From Daejeonella rubra (GTDB taxonomy: Bacteria; Bacteroidota; Bacteroidia; Sphingobacteriales; Sphingobacteriaceae), in the NCBI RefSeq assembly GCF_900103545.1, contig NZ_FNHH01000025.1, positions 1 to 60,765 of the forward strand: 60,765 nucleotides of DNA, in the 5' to 3' direction. Positions within the stretch are counted from its first letter, which is position 1. Every line of letters starts with the position of its first letter. The notes under the pieces are model-generated. The model was not told where the DNA came from and ran no database searches. It saw only the letters and a list, made by a program, of their open reading frames with translations. Positions 1-8,271 of the stretch are shown here, piece by piece. Made by a program: the position numbers and the translations under genes.

Positions 1-63
1 TACATCAATATACTGATTATCAATATATTATGCAAATTAACTTGTATATTTATTCCATAAAAA

Positions 64-96
64 AGAGGCTGTCCTTTTGAGACAGCCTCTTTTTTT
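64..96. terminator. Intrinsic terminator, probably bidirectional
   Basis: A perfect 10-bp stem (AGAGGCTGTC / GACAGCCTCT) with a 7-nt loop is followed by a T run on the plus strand and preceded by an A run (T run on the minus strand). It would end transcription from a gene lying before the window. No coding region is visible in positions 1-232. Confidence 0.85.
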
Positions 97-194
97 ATTT
101 ATAGTCTTTTTTATTTGAGATTTGATATTAAGAAATAAAGTTCAGATATCGTCTTAACTTTTCTGGATCTTAACACAATTGTAATTTTTTCGAC

Positions 195-202
195 TAATTT
201 TG
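195..202 (+). promoter_or_regulatory. Candidate -7 promoter box TAATTTTG
   Basis: Matches the Bacteroidota primary-sigma -7 consensus TAnnTTTG, about 30 nt before the ATG of the metallo-hydrolase. A TTG lies upstream but closer than the usual spacing, so the -33 box is uncertain. Confidence 0.4.
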
Positions 203-232
203 AATGAAGCCTGATAAAATGGGTCAAAGGAT

Positions 233-1636
233 ATGCGAATAAGTTTTCATGGTGCCGCAAGAAATGTTACAGGAAGTAAACACTTGCTTACTCTGGATAA
301 TGGCACAAAGATTTTATTGGATTGCGGTATGTTTCAGGGTATGGGTGAAGAGACTGATGCCCTCAATGAGCATTTCGGATTTAATCCTGCTGAGGTTAAT
401 TATTTGATACTAAGTCATGCACATATTGATCATAGCGGATTGATACCTCGCCTGGTTGCCCAGGGATTTAAAGGAGAAATTTATTGTACTGCAGCTACAA
501 TGGATCTGGTCCGAATTTTACTGATGGATTCAGCTAAAATTCAACAGCAGGATTCAGAGTATAGCAATAAACACCGGGTCCGTAAAGGCCTGCCATTGTT
601 GAAGCCATTATATACTGAAGACGATGCAATTGCTTGTTTGCGGCAATTCCGGATAGTGAAATATAATACTGAACTGCAAATTAATGAAGATATTAAGTTT
701 GAACTGACTGATGTAGGGCATATTATTGGTAGTGCAGCCGTTCATTTGACCATAAATGAAAATGGAAAAACAAGCCGCCTAACTTTTAGTGGTGATGTTG
801 GTCGCTATGGTGATCTGATCCTGAAATCACCTGAAACATTTGCACAGTCAGACTATATTCTTTTGGAGTCAACCTATGGAGATAGCCTGCATCAGGATGC
901 AGAACCTGCTGAGGAATTACTGAAAGAGATCATTTATCAAACCTGCATCTTGCGTCAAGGCAAGGTGATCATTCCTGCATTTAGTGTTGGCCGTACGCAG
1001 GAATTACTTTATTCATTGAACCACCTTGAAGAAAGAGGAATTCTGCCGGATGTAAAATATTATGTAGATAGTCCTTTATCAATAAAGGCGACCAATGTTG
1101 TGAAAAGTCACCCTGAGAATTTTAATAAGCATGTTCAGGATGTCATGCTGCATGATGATGATCCCTTTAATTTTGAAAAATTAACCTTTATCCAGGATAC
1201 TAGCGCCTCAAAGGCATTAAATATTGATCCTGATCCATGTGTTATAATTTCTGCTTCCGGAATGGCAGAGGCCGGAAGGGTTAAACACCACATCAAGAAT
1301 AATATATCTGATGAAAAAAATACAATTTTGATGGTTGGTTATTGTGAGCCCAATTCTTTGGGAGGACGATTAATGGCGGGATATACTTCTGTTTCTATAT
1401 TCGGTGAAGAGTATGCCGTCAAAGCTGAAGTCAGAACTATACGCTCAATGAGCGCACATGGAGATTATGAAGATCTCCTGAAATTTATTGCATGTCAGGA
1501 TCCGTCAAAAGTGAAGAAGTTGTTCCTGGTTCATGGAGAATATAATGTCCAGGAAGCATTCAAAGAGAAGATCCTGGAAAAGGGATTCACTTCTGTAGAG
1601 ATCCCGGAAAGACATCAGGAATTTATTCTTGAATAA
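233..1636 (+). CDS. MBL-fold RNA-metabolising hydrolase (beta-CASP family)
   Basis: A 467-aa cytoplasmic protein of the metallo-beta-lactamase/beta-CASP family, relatives of the CPSF/Ysh1-type RNA nucleases. The zinc-binding motif HAHIDH lies at about residues 62-67, followed by the later metal ligands in a GHIIGSAAV segment (about 165) and an SGDVGR segment (about 189). A central beta-CASP domain (FSVGRTQELLY) is followed by the C-terminal RMMBL part with SMSAHGDYEDL and LVHGEYN. Length and motif order are complete for the family. RNA processing or decay is the family role; the actual substrate cannot be read from sequence. It stands alone behind its own promoter-like box. Confidence 0.88.
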   Translation: MRISFHGAARNVTGSKHLLTLDNGTKILLDCGMFQGMGEETDALNEHFGFNPAEVNYLILSHAHIDHSGLIPRLVAQGFKGEIYCTAATMDLVRILLMDSAKIQQQDSEYSNKHRVRKGLPLLKPLYTEDDAIACLRQFRIVKYNTELQINEDIKFELTDVGHIIGSAAVHLTINENGKTSRLTFSGDVGRYGDLILKSPETFAQSDYILLESTYGDSLHQDAEPAEELLKEIIYQTCILRQGKVIIPAFSVGRTQELLYSLNHLEERGILPDVKYYVDSPLSIKATNVVKSHPENFNKHVQDVMLHDDDPFNFEKLTFIQDTSASKALNIDPDPCVIISASGMAEAGRVKHHIKNNISDEKNTILMVGYCEPNSLGGRLMAGYTSVSIFGEEYAVKAEVRTIRSMSAHGDYEDLLKFIACQDPSKVKKLFLVHGEYNVQEAFKEKILEKGFTSVEIPERHQEFILE

Positions 1637-1686
1637 AATCAGTATTGTTTTCATATTTATCAGAAATTAACCTACTTATTTATCAC

Positions 1687-3036
1687 ATGAAATATTTTTT
1701 ATCCTTCATTCTAATTGCATCAGGTCTTAACAGCTGGTCGCAAACCTCAATTATCAGGCAGGATCAGCAGATCAAAACAATGGTTGAAGAGGTTTCTTCT
1801 CAAAATATAGAGGCTATTGTCAGGAAACTGGTGAGCTTTCAGACTCGTCATAGCATGAGCGATACTGTAAGCAACACTATCGGCATTGGGGCAGCCCGTA
1901 ACTGGATAAAATCAGAACTTGGACGTTATTCTGCTGCCTCAGGAGGCAGACTTAAAGTTGAGTTTGATACATTCACCCAGGCTGCTGACGGAAGGAGGAT
2001 AGCTACACCTACGGTAATGAAAAATGTATTAGGCATTCTTCCCGGAACAGACCCTGCAGATGACCGTGTATTTATTGTATCTGGTCATTATGATTCGAGG
2101 GCATCCGATGTAAATGATTCTAAAATATTTGCACCCGGTGCAAATGATGATGCATCAGGAACCGCTGCTGCTATGGAACTGGCCAGGGTAATGAGCAAGT
2201 TTAAGTTTAATTGCACGCTAATCTTTGTGGCCATGGTTGCCGAGGAACAAGGCTTATATGGAGCTGCCAATCTTGCAAAACGTGCAAAAGCAGAAGGTTG
2301 GAATGTTGCTGGCATGATCACTAATGATATTGTTGGTAATACTTATGGTATTGAAACCGGTTTAAAGGATAATAACAGTGTCAGGATATTCAGTGAAGGA
2401 GTATCGGTTGTAGAAAGCACTGAAGAAGCAGCCCGCCGGGCGAGTACAGGATCTGAGAATGATGGTAATGCAAGGCAGTTTGCAAGATATTTTAAGGAAA
2501 TAGGTGAGCGGTATGTAAATCAGTTAGATGTTAAGCTGATCTATCGTCGCGACAGATATCTTCGTGGTGGTGATCATACACCCTTTTCTCAGCTTGGTTT
2601 TGCAGGAATCAGGATAACTGAAATGAATGAAAACTTTGATCGTCAGCACCAGACAGTACGCAAAGAAAACGGCACTGATTATGGTGATCTGCCTGATTTT
2701 GTAGATTATGAATATACCCGTAAAGTTACCCGTATGAATCTGGCTTCCTTAGCTAACCTGGCACTGGCTCCAAGAGAACCACTAAAGGTAGGTATCGTAA
2801 CAAGTGGCCTGACAAATAAAACTGAACTTAGGTGGGAAATTCCTGCAGGTGAAAAACCTGTTGGGTATTATGTCGTAATGAGAGAAACAAGCAGCCCTCT
2901 TTGGGAAAAGAAATTCTTTGTCACTGATACAAAAGCTATTCTCAACTATTCAAAGGATAATTATTACTTTGGTGTACAGTCAGTTGATAGCGACGGGCAT
3001 GAAAGTCTGGTTGTGATTCCCCGTTCAGTACGTTAA
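1687..3036 (+). CDS. Secreted M28-family zinc aminopeptidase
   Basis: I place the start at 1687, because the protein then opens with a clear signal peptide (MKYFLSFILIASGLNSWSQ) and has 449 aa; an in-frame ATG at 1645 would put 14 residues in front of it. The M28 metal ligands are visible: GHYDSR (His about 133), GANDDASGTAA (bridging Asp about 154), the catalytic EE pair (about 185) and GGDHTPF near residue 300. A C-terminal fibronectin-like segment (about 365-449) follows. Role by family: cutting N-terminal residues from peptides in the periplasm or outside. Its stop codon abuts directly the stop of the convergent permease gene, with no space for a terminator. Confidence 0.88.
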   Translation: MKYFLSFILIASGLNSWSQTSIIRQDQQIKTMVEEVSSQNIEAIVRKLVSFQTRHSMSDTVSNTIGIGAARNWIKSELGRYSAASGGRLKVEFDTFTQAADGRRIATPTVMKNVLGILPGTDPADDRVFIVSGHYDSRASDVNDSKIFAPGANDDASGTAAAMELARVMSKFKFNCTLIFVAMVAEEQGLYGAANLAKRAKAEGWNVAGMITNDIVGNTYGIETGLKDNNSVRIFSEGVSVVESTEEAARRASTGSENDGNARQFARYFKEIGERYVNQLDVKLIYRRDRYLRGGDHTPFSQLGFAGIRITEMNENFDRQHQTVRKENGTDYGDLPDFVDYEYTRKVTRMNLASLANLALAPREPLKVGIVTSGLTNKTELRWEIPAGEKPVGYYVVMRETSSPLWEKKFFVTDTKAILNYSKDNYYFGVQSVDSDGHESLVVIPRSVR

Positions 3037-3837
3037 TTATTTAACACTTCTGTTTCTGATCACAAAATAGCCAATAACAAAGGTTACAGTAGCAACTGCC
3101 AGACTAAACCATATTTCTTTGCTCATCAGATCAAAGGTCATTTGCTGATTCTTATTGTTTAGGACCTGTTTCATGATACTGTTTATTGCAAGCATAGGAT
3201 GAGTGTACGGAATAGTAAATGCATATTTCCAACCTAAATTGGCTGTAATTATTCCAAACACTGTTAGTAATAGTCCAATACCCATTGGTTTCAGGAAATC
3301 AGCCCACAATAAACTGAACAGAAACTGGATTGATAAAATACCGGTGGAAGCCAGAAAAAGCTTCATATGCAGTTTGAAAAGGGTCCCCGCGAAACTGAAT
3401 TCATTGAATTTTAACTCTGGTTTAAGCAAGTCAAGTATAATTCCCGACGCTAATATGAATGTGGCAAATAAGGTCAGGCACAAAGCGTTTAAAAATAATG
3501 CATAAACAAATTTAGCCGAGTATATACTCCATTTAGGAATAGGCAATGAAAAGAGGCTTTTCCACATTTCTGCCTTGTGTTCAATATTATTGATTGAAAA
3601 GGATTGAAATATGATAAGCAATGGTAAGAGTAAGCTGCCCATAACTCCAATAAACGCACCGCTAAATCTCATCCACTGCATTTCAGCAGAGTGGTTAACC
3701 ATTTTATGGGCATTTAAATAAAATCCTGCAGAGACCATTAAACAAAGAGCCAGGGGTAACAGGATTGCTGACAAAAAGGCCAGTGTTTTGCGGGTTTTAT
3801 AGAACTCAGACTGTAATGAAAGTATGAACCCCTGCAT
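3037..3837 (-). CDS. ABC-2 type transporter permease
   Basis: A 266-aa membrane protein with about six apparent transmembrane segments, the first at residues 18-40 and the last near the C-terminus (FSLAVATVTFVIGYFVI). The long hydrophilic stretch after the first segment and the overall layout resemble ABC-2 permeases of the lantibiotic-immunity (MutE/MutG/EpiG) type, a broad family also used for other exports. The ATPase gene ends 6 bp upstream, so the two are co-transcribed and should form one exporter. The cargo is unknown; no bacteriocin biosynthesis genes are nearby. Confidence 0.82.
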   Translation of the reverse strand: MQGFILSLQSEFYKTRKTLAFLSAILLPLALCLMVSAGFYLNAHKMVNHSAEMQWMRFSGAFIGVMGSLLLPLLIIFQSFSINNIEHKAEMWKSLFSLPIPKWSIYSAKFVYALFLNALCLTLFATFILASGIILDLLKPELKFNEFSFAGTLFKLHMKLFLASTGILSIQFLFSLLWADFLKPMGIGLLLTVFGIITANLGWKYAFTIPYTHPMLAINSIMKQVLNNKNQQMTFDLMSKEIWFSLAVATVTFVIGYFVIRNRSVK

Positions 3838-3843
3838 AAATTT

Positions 3844-4743
3844 TTATTGAGTGATAGAAAGAAATAAATTTTCCAGATTTTCCTGGCTCTGACTTAAACT
3901 ATAAACTTTATGATTGTTTCTTACGAGTAGACTATTAATTTCAGCATTTTGCTCCTTTGATATGTATGGCGTATAGAGTATTTCAGCTAAAAGGTCTGTA
4001 GGATATCCGTTTTCTGATAATAGTACCTTTGCTTTAACAGGGTCACTTGCCTGAATCAGGATCTGTTTCTTACTTATTTTGTGAAGTTCTTCTAAACTTC
4101 CCTGGAATACTAGTTTACCGCGATTAATGATTCCGAGATGAGTAACCATTTTTTCAACTTCAGAAAGCATATGACTTGAAATGAAAACAGTTTTCCCCAT
4201 TTCTGACACTAGTTTCCTTAGTAAGTTTCTTACATCAATAATTCCATTGGGGTCTAAACCATTAGTTGGTTCATCCAGAATTAGTAATTCTGGATCTGGT
4301 AAGAGTGCTAATCCAATGCCAAGCCTCTGCTTCATCCCTAAAGAATATTTACCTGCTTTCTTGTCTGCACTTTCTGTCAGGTCAACTAGTTTCAGTATTT
4401 CACCCACTCTGATTTTGGGAATCTGAAGGAGTCGGGCTCTGTTAATTAAATTCTCTCTGCCTGATAAGTGATGATATATTGCCGGCTGTTCAATAAGTGA
4501 TCCTATCTTTGAAAGGATCTCGATTCGGTTCTTGCTGAATTCTTTACCAAAGAGATATACCTTATCTGAATCTGAATGCAACAGATTAAGCAATATTTTA
4601 ATTGTTGTTGTTTTACCTGCTCCATTGGGGCCAAGGAATCCATAAATACTGCCAGCCTCAACCCTCAGAGATACGTTGTCCAATACCTGATTAATACCGA
4701 AATGGTAAGACAGGCTTTTAGTTTCAACGATCTGGTCAGGCAC
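3844..4743 (-). CDS. ABC transporter ATP-binding protein
   Basis: A 299-aa ATPase. Walker A is GPNGAGKT at residues 38-45, the signature is YSLGMKQR at about 133, Walker B is LLILDEPTNGLDP at about 152, and the switch histidine is in ISSHMLSE. The C-terminal 80 residues beyond the core are usual for exporters of the bacitracin/lantibiotic-immunity (BcrA-like) kind. The start codon is GTG at 4743; it lies only 6 nt after the stop of a small upstream reading frame, which suggests translational coupling. It energises the permease encoded next to it. Confidence 0.9.
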   Translation of the reverse strand: MPDQIVETKSLSYHFGINQVLDNVSLRVEAGSIYGFLGPNGAGKTTTIKILLNLLHSDSDKVYLFGKEFSKNRIEILSKIGSLIEQPAIYHHLSGRENLINRARLLQIPKIRVGEILKLVDLTESADKKAGKYSLGMKQRLGIGLALLPDPELLILDEPTNGLDPNGIIDVRNLLRKLVSEMGKTVFISSHMLSEVEKMVTHLGIINRGKLVFQGSLEELHKISKKQILIQASDPVKAKVLLSENGYPTDLLAEILYTPYISKEQNAEINSLLVRNNHKVYSLSQSQENLENLFLSITQ

Positions 4744-4749
4744 AATTAA

Positions 4750-4890
4750 TTATTTAATCGCAGTTTGGATTATGGTCCTGATCGATGGTACCTGTAATTT
4801 TAAGCTAGCATTTTGCTTCTCAGCAGGAATTTCATTGTTTACACTTAATGCAAGAATTCCAATAAGAAAGAACAATGGCACTAACAACAT
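4750..4890 (-). CDS. Probable small membrane protein, 5' end out of frame at an A7 tract
   Basis: Reading from an ATG at 4890 gives 46 residues with one strong hydrophobic helix (MLLVPLFFLIGILALSV) followed by a polar tail ending QTAIK. An ATG with better context lies at 4928, but from there a run of seven A residues puts the reader into a stop after MKKS. With one A more, that ATG would read straight through as MKKKLTNCISPFIM into the 46-residue frame, a typical short lipid-anchored or single-pass protein of about 60 aa. The stop is 6 nt before the GTG of the ABC ATPase, so it looks like the first gene of that operon. I do not recognise the family. Confidence 0.45.
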   Translation of the reverse strand: MLLVPLFFLIGILALSVNNEIPAEKQNASLKLQVPSIRTIIQTAIK

Positions 4891-5127
4891 GATGAATGGA
4901 GAAATACAGTTCGTCAACTTTTTCATATTACCTGATTTTGATTAAACAAAGAAATACCTAATAAATCTCATCCTGAAATGTATTAGACCAAGCTGCTTAT
5001 TTATAAGACAAACTGTACTTTTTTCCTCTCTAAAGTTTAATAGCCTATATTGGGCGGTTGGCAGATTGCTTTTGCCTGTTGGTCGAAACTAATGCCCTCA
5101 GACAGTCTGAAATAATACTTTTAGGTT

Positions 5128-6138
5128 ATGAATAAGTTGAAGCAAATAGTTCTTCATGCAATTGTTTGGATAGCAATTGTGCTGTTCTTTATGTATATGG
5201 CAAGTAATGGCAGGATTGTCCAATCAACCGTTGTGATTTTTGTTTATTTCGGATTTATAAATATTTCTCTTTTTTATATTAATTATCTTTTCATTCTGCC
5301 TACTTTTCTGAACCGGAAGAAATATTTATGGTGCGCCCTTGCTATGGTACTCCTGGTAATTGTTTCAGCTTTTATTAAATGCGGACTCGCTTATTATTTT
5401 TATGATATTGTAATAAAGAGGGATGGTGGCAAACATATTATGGACTTCTGGGATTATTACGCCAGTGCTGCGTTTGTTAGCTGTTTCTTTATCTTCCTTA
5501 GTACAGTATTGAAATTCATGCTGGATTGGTTCCTGAATGAGAAAGTTAAAAGTCATCTGGAAAACGAAAAGCTAATCGCGGAGCTTGCATTTTTGAAATC
5601 TCAAATAAACCCTCATTTTTTATTTAACTCCTTAAATAATATCTATTCTCTTGCCTATCAGAAAGCTGAGAAAACACCTGAAGCTATATTAAAGCTTTCC
5701 GAGATCATGAGATACATGCTTTATGAAAGCAATGTTGATAAGGTAGCACTCTCTGACGAAATCAGGTACCTTGAAAATTATATTGAACTTCAAAAGCTAA
5801 GATTTAAAGACAATATTTACATAAGATTTGAAGTAAATGGCGATCCTCAGGGGCTTAAGATTACCCCACTTGTGCTGATCTCTTTTGTGGAAAATGCCTT
5901 CAAGCATGGGATTGCAACAGATATTGAAAATCCGATAAGCATTATCCTGAATCTTTCAGCTGGTAAGCTTTTCTTTCAGGTAATTAATAAAAAAAGTACA
6001 ATGAATAAGGATATTACAGGTGGGATTGGTTTGCAGAATGTGCAAAGGCGATTAGACTTATTGTATAAGGACCAGTATCGTCTGCATATTGATGACAGGA
6101 ATGATGTATATAATTGTGAATTATATCTAAATTTATAA
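5128..6138 (+). CDS. LytS/YehU-type sensor histidine kinase
   Basis: A 336-aa membrane kinase. Four apparent transmembrane segments fill residues 5-135 with no large periplasmic sensor domain. A short linker leads to the His_kinase motif QINPHFLFNSLNN with the phospho-accepting histidine at 163, then a HATPase_c domain with the N-box FVENAFKHG (about 255) and a GGIGLQNV G-box. The response-regulator gene begins 1 nt after its stop, so the two form a two-component operon. It is divergent from the small-protein/ABC operon, with 199 bp of shared upstream DNA, which makes that exporter the likely target (inference). Confidence 0.9.
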   Translation: MNKLKQIVLHAIVWIAIVLFFMYMASNGRIVQSTVVIFVYFGFINISLFYINYLFILPTFLNRKKYLWCALAMVLLVIVSAFIKCGLAYYFYDIVIKRDGGKHIMDFWDYYASAAFVSCFFIFLSTVLKFMLDWFLNEKVKSHLENEKLIAELAFLKSQINPHFLFNSLNNIYSLAYQKAEKTPEAILKLSEIMRYMLYESNVDKVALSDEIRYLENYIELQKLRFKDNIYIRFEVNGDPQGLKITPLVLISFVENAFKHGIATDIENPISIILNLSAGKLFFQVINKKSTMNKDITGGIGLQNVQRRLDLLYKDQYRLHIDDRNDVYNCELYLNL

Positions 6139-6139
6139 A

Positions 6140-6859
6140 ATGATACGTTGTCTGGTTGTTGACGATGAGCCTCTTGCTCTGGATATTTTAGAAGATTATA
6201 TCAGTAAGGTTCCGTTTTTGACCCTTGTAAAGACCACAACCAGTGCTATTGAGGGCTTGTCGCTTGTCCAAAGTGATGCCATTGATCTGGTTTTTCTTGA
6301 TGTACAGATGCCTGAACTTACCGGTATACAGTTTTTAAAGATCATAAACGGGAAGTGTGATGTGATACTTACTACAGCGTATTCTCAATATGCACTTGAT
6401 GGATATGAACTTGATGTGGTGGATTATCTGCTTAAGCCAATCGCATTTGATCGATTTTATAAAGCTGCACAAAAAGTGCTTCAGAATTCGGGTAATACTA
6501 ATTCTTCAGCACCTGAAGTACTTCCTGCTCAGAAAAACCATGATTTCATTTTTGTAAAAACTGAACATAAGATCCAGAAGATCTACCTTGATGATATATT
6601 ATACATTGAGGGCCTTAAGGATTATATCTCAATTTTTACCAAATCTGAAAGGATAATCACCTTGCAGAATATGAAAAAAATGGAAGAATCTTTGCCCTCA
6701 AAATCTTTTATCAGGGTACATAAATCATATATAATTGCTCTCGGCAAGATTGAAAGCATAGAGCGTAGCCGGATACAGATTGGTGAAAAGATAATACCAA
6801 TTGGAGATACCTACCGTGAGTATTTTTTCAAGCAGATAGAAGATAAAAATATTGGATAA
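6140..6859 (+). CDS. LytTR-family response regulator
   Basis: A 239-aa regulator. The receiver domain shows the acidic pair in VVDDEPLA (8-9), the phospho-acceptor Asp54 in FLDVQMPELTG and the conserved Lys99 in LLKPIAF. After a serine-rich linker (about 115-130) a LytTR DNA-binding domain follows, with the typical IEGLKDYISIFT and FIRVHKSYII segments. It is the partner of the histidine kinase encoded 1 nt upstream. I could not pick out a convincing pair of LytTR direct repeats in the divergent intergenic region. Confidence 0.92.
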   Translation: MIRCLVVDDEPLALDILEDYISKVPFLTLVKTTTSAIEGLSLVQSDAIDLVFLDVQMPELTGIQFLKIINGKCDVILTTAYSQYALDGYELDVVDYLLKPIAFDRFYKAAQKVLQNSGNTNSSAPEVLPAQKNHDFIFVKTEHKIQKIYLDDILYIEGLKDYISIFTKSERIITLQNMKKMEESLPSKSFIRVHKSYIIALGKIESIERSRIQIGEKIIPIGDTYREYFFKQIEDKNIG

Positions 6860-6873
6860 ATAATCTTTGGAAT

Positions 6874-7605
6874 TTATTTCAATGCTTCTTTTATAGCTTC
6901 TTCTGCCGCAGCTACAATTTCTTCCATTGTTTTCTTTTCCGGTTCTATTGGCTCAAGTACTTCCCAGGTTATTTTTTGTCCGGCACTTAATGGAAATTTC
7001 CCATATTGAACCAGCTTCCATGATCCGTTAATTGCAATAGGTACGATCAGAGCATTAGGTACTTTTTTCAATAATGTAGCTACCCCACCAATAGCAAAAG
7101 GTTTTAATTGCCCATTTTTTGCTCTTGTTCCTTCCGGAAAAATAACGGTAGACCAGTTGAATTTTTGCATGCGTTCAGCCAGTTTAAAAATTTCGGAAAC
7201 TGCTTGCTTACTGTCTTTCCTGTCAATATTGGCCCCGCCTCCGTACTTCAGATTGAATGAGATGCTCGGAATACCTTTTGTCAGTTCTATTTTTGAAATG
7301 AACTTTGCATGATACCTTCTTAGAAACCAGATAAGTGCAGGTATATCATACATGCTCTGATGATTTGCAATAAAGATGATTGGCCTGTCTGTTGGTAAAT
7401 CGTAGGGGTTTTTGAAGATTATTCTGCTTCCCATTATAAAATAGGTACCCAAAAGAAAGAAATTTAAAAGATCAACAGATTTTTTATGTCCTTCCTGACC
7501 TCCCAATTTTAAACATACCCATTGTACAGGGTGGAACAAACAAAGAAAAAGTCCGAATAGAAGATAGTGTATTGGAGTGAGGATATAGCCAAATAGTTTA
7601 TTCAT
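6874..7605 (-). CDS. plsC: 1-acyl-sn-glycerol-3-phosphate acyltransferase
   Basis: A 243-aa PlsC-like enzyme. The acyltransferase motifs are NHQSMYD at residues 81-87 (NHx4D), GGANIDRKD (about 123-131) and FPEGTR at 156-161, followed by a PIAINGS segment. Two N-terminal hydrophobic stretches anchor it in the inner membrane. By family it adds the second acyl chain to lysophosphatidic acid in phospholipid synthesis. It is convergent with the response-regulator gene and lies 40 bp after the NUDIX gene on the same strand, so those two may share a transcript. Confidence 0.87.
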   Translation of the reverse strand: MNKLFGYILTPIHYLLFGLFLCLFHPVQWVCLKLGGQEGHKKSVDLLNFFLLGTYFIMGSRIIFKNPYDLPTDRPIIFIANHQSMYDIPALIWFLRRYHAKFISKIELTKGIPSISFNLKYGGGANIDRKDSKQAVSEIFKLAERMQKFNWSTVIFPEGTRAKNGQLKPFAIGGVATLLKKVPNALIVPIAINGSWKLVQYGKFPLSAGQKITWEVLEPIEPEKKTMEEIVAAAEEAIKEALK

Positions 7606-7645
7606 GAGTATCTAATTAACCTCGTGCAATTATTTTCTAATTTAA

Positions 7646-8206
7646 TTATAATGAGTTAAAGTGCGTGATCTTCACTTTTAAAATGGCAGCCACACTTAAA
7701 GAGTCAGTTATTTCTCCAGTTAATACCATTTCATAGGCTTCCAAAAATGGTATTTTTCTAATAATAAGCTGTTCACTTTCTTCTGGGTTTGATTCTCCAA
7801 AGCTTAGATCCTGCGCAAGAAATATAATACCTGTTTCATCACTCACAGAATTAGAAAGGTGTATCCGCTGAATTTCTGTCCATGAAATTGCCTCAATACC
7901 TGTTTCTTCGAGTAATTCCCGTTTTGCTGAGGTCAGTGGATCAATATTTTCAGGTCCGCCGCCTTCAGGAATTTCCCAGCTATATGCTTTCAAAGGATAG
8001 CGATACTGACCAACGAGCCACGTATTATTAGCATCATCCAATACGATTACACCTATTGCCAGATTTTTGAAATGAACTTCTCCGTAAATACCCTTTCCTC
8101 CACCCGGATTTATTACCTGATGCTCTGTTAAACTGATCCAGGGATTGTCGTATATCTTTTTACTGGAAAGTGTTTGCCAGGGGTTAATGTCTTGCTCTTT
8201 CATCAA
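7646..8206 (-). CDS. NUDIX hydrolase, ADP-ribose pyrophosphatase type
   Basis: A 186-aa NUDIX protein. The core of the Nudix box is RELLEETGI, and the upstream half is GGGPENIDP; the first glutamate expected before the spacer is not at its canonical place, which is common in divergent members, while the metal-binding REUxEE part is intact. The N-terminal part with a WLVGQYRYPL strand and an EIPEGGG turn is typical for the ADP-ribose/NDP-sugar pyrophosphatase subgroup. The exact substrate is uncertain. It begins with two Met codons; either could be the start. Confidence 0.83.
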   Translation of the reverse strand: MMKEQDINPWQTLSSKKIYDNPWISLTEHQVINPGGGKGIYGEVHFKNLAIGVIVLDDANNTWLVGQYRYPLKAYSWEIPEGGGPENIDPLTSAKRELLEETGIEAISWTEIQRIHLSNSVSDETGIIFLAQDLSFGESNPEESEQLIIRKIPFLEAYEMVLTGEITDSLSVAAILKVKITHFNSL

Positions 8207-8215
8207 TACAATATT

Positions 8216-8254
8216 AAAAAAAAAGCCTTCTTTCTACAAAGAAAGAAGGCTTTC
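8216..8254 (-). terminator. Intrinsic terminator of metK
   Basis: A perfect 12-bp stem (AAGCCTTCTTTC / GAAAGAAGGCTT, loop of 6) is followed on the minus strand by a run of nine T. It sits 18 bp after the metK stop codon and before the NUDIX gene, separating the two transcription units. Confidence 0.9.
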
Positions 8255-8271
8255 AGATATAAGAATAACGA

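Noticed and set aside
3037..4928. Lantibiotic or bacteriocin locus (immunity-type ABC exporter with a small peptide gene)
   Set aside because: No modification enzymes, leader-peptidase exporter or precursor with a double-glycine leader are present; the small frame looks like a membrane protein.
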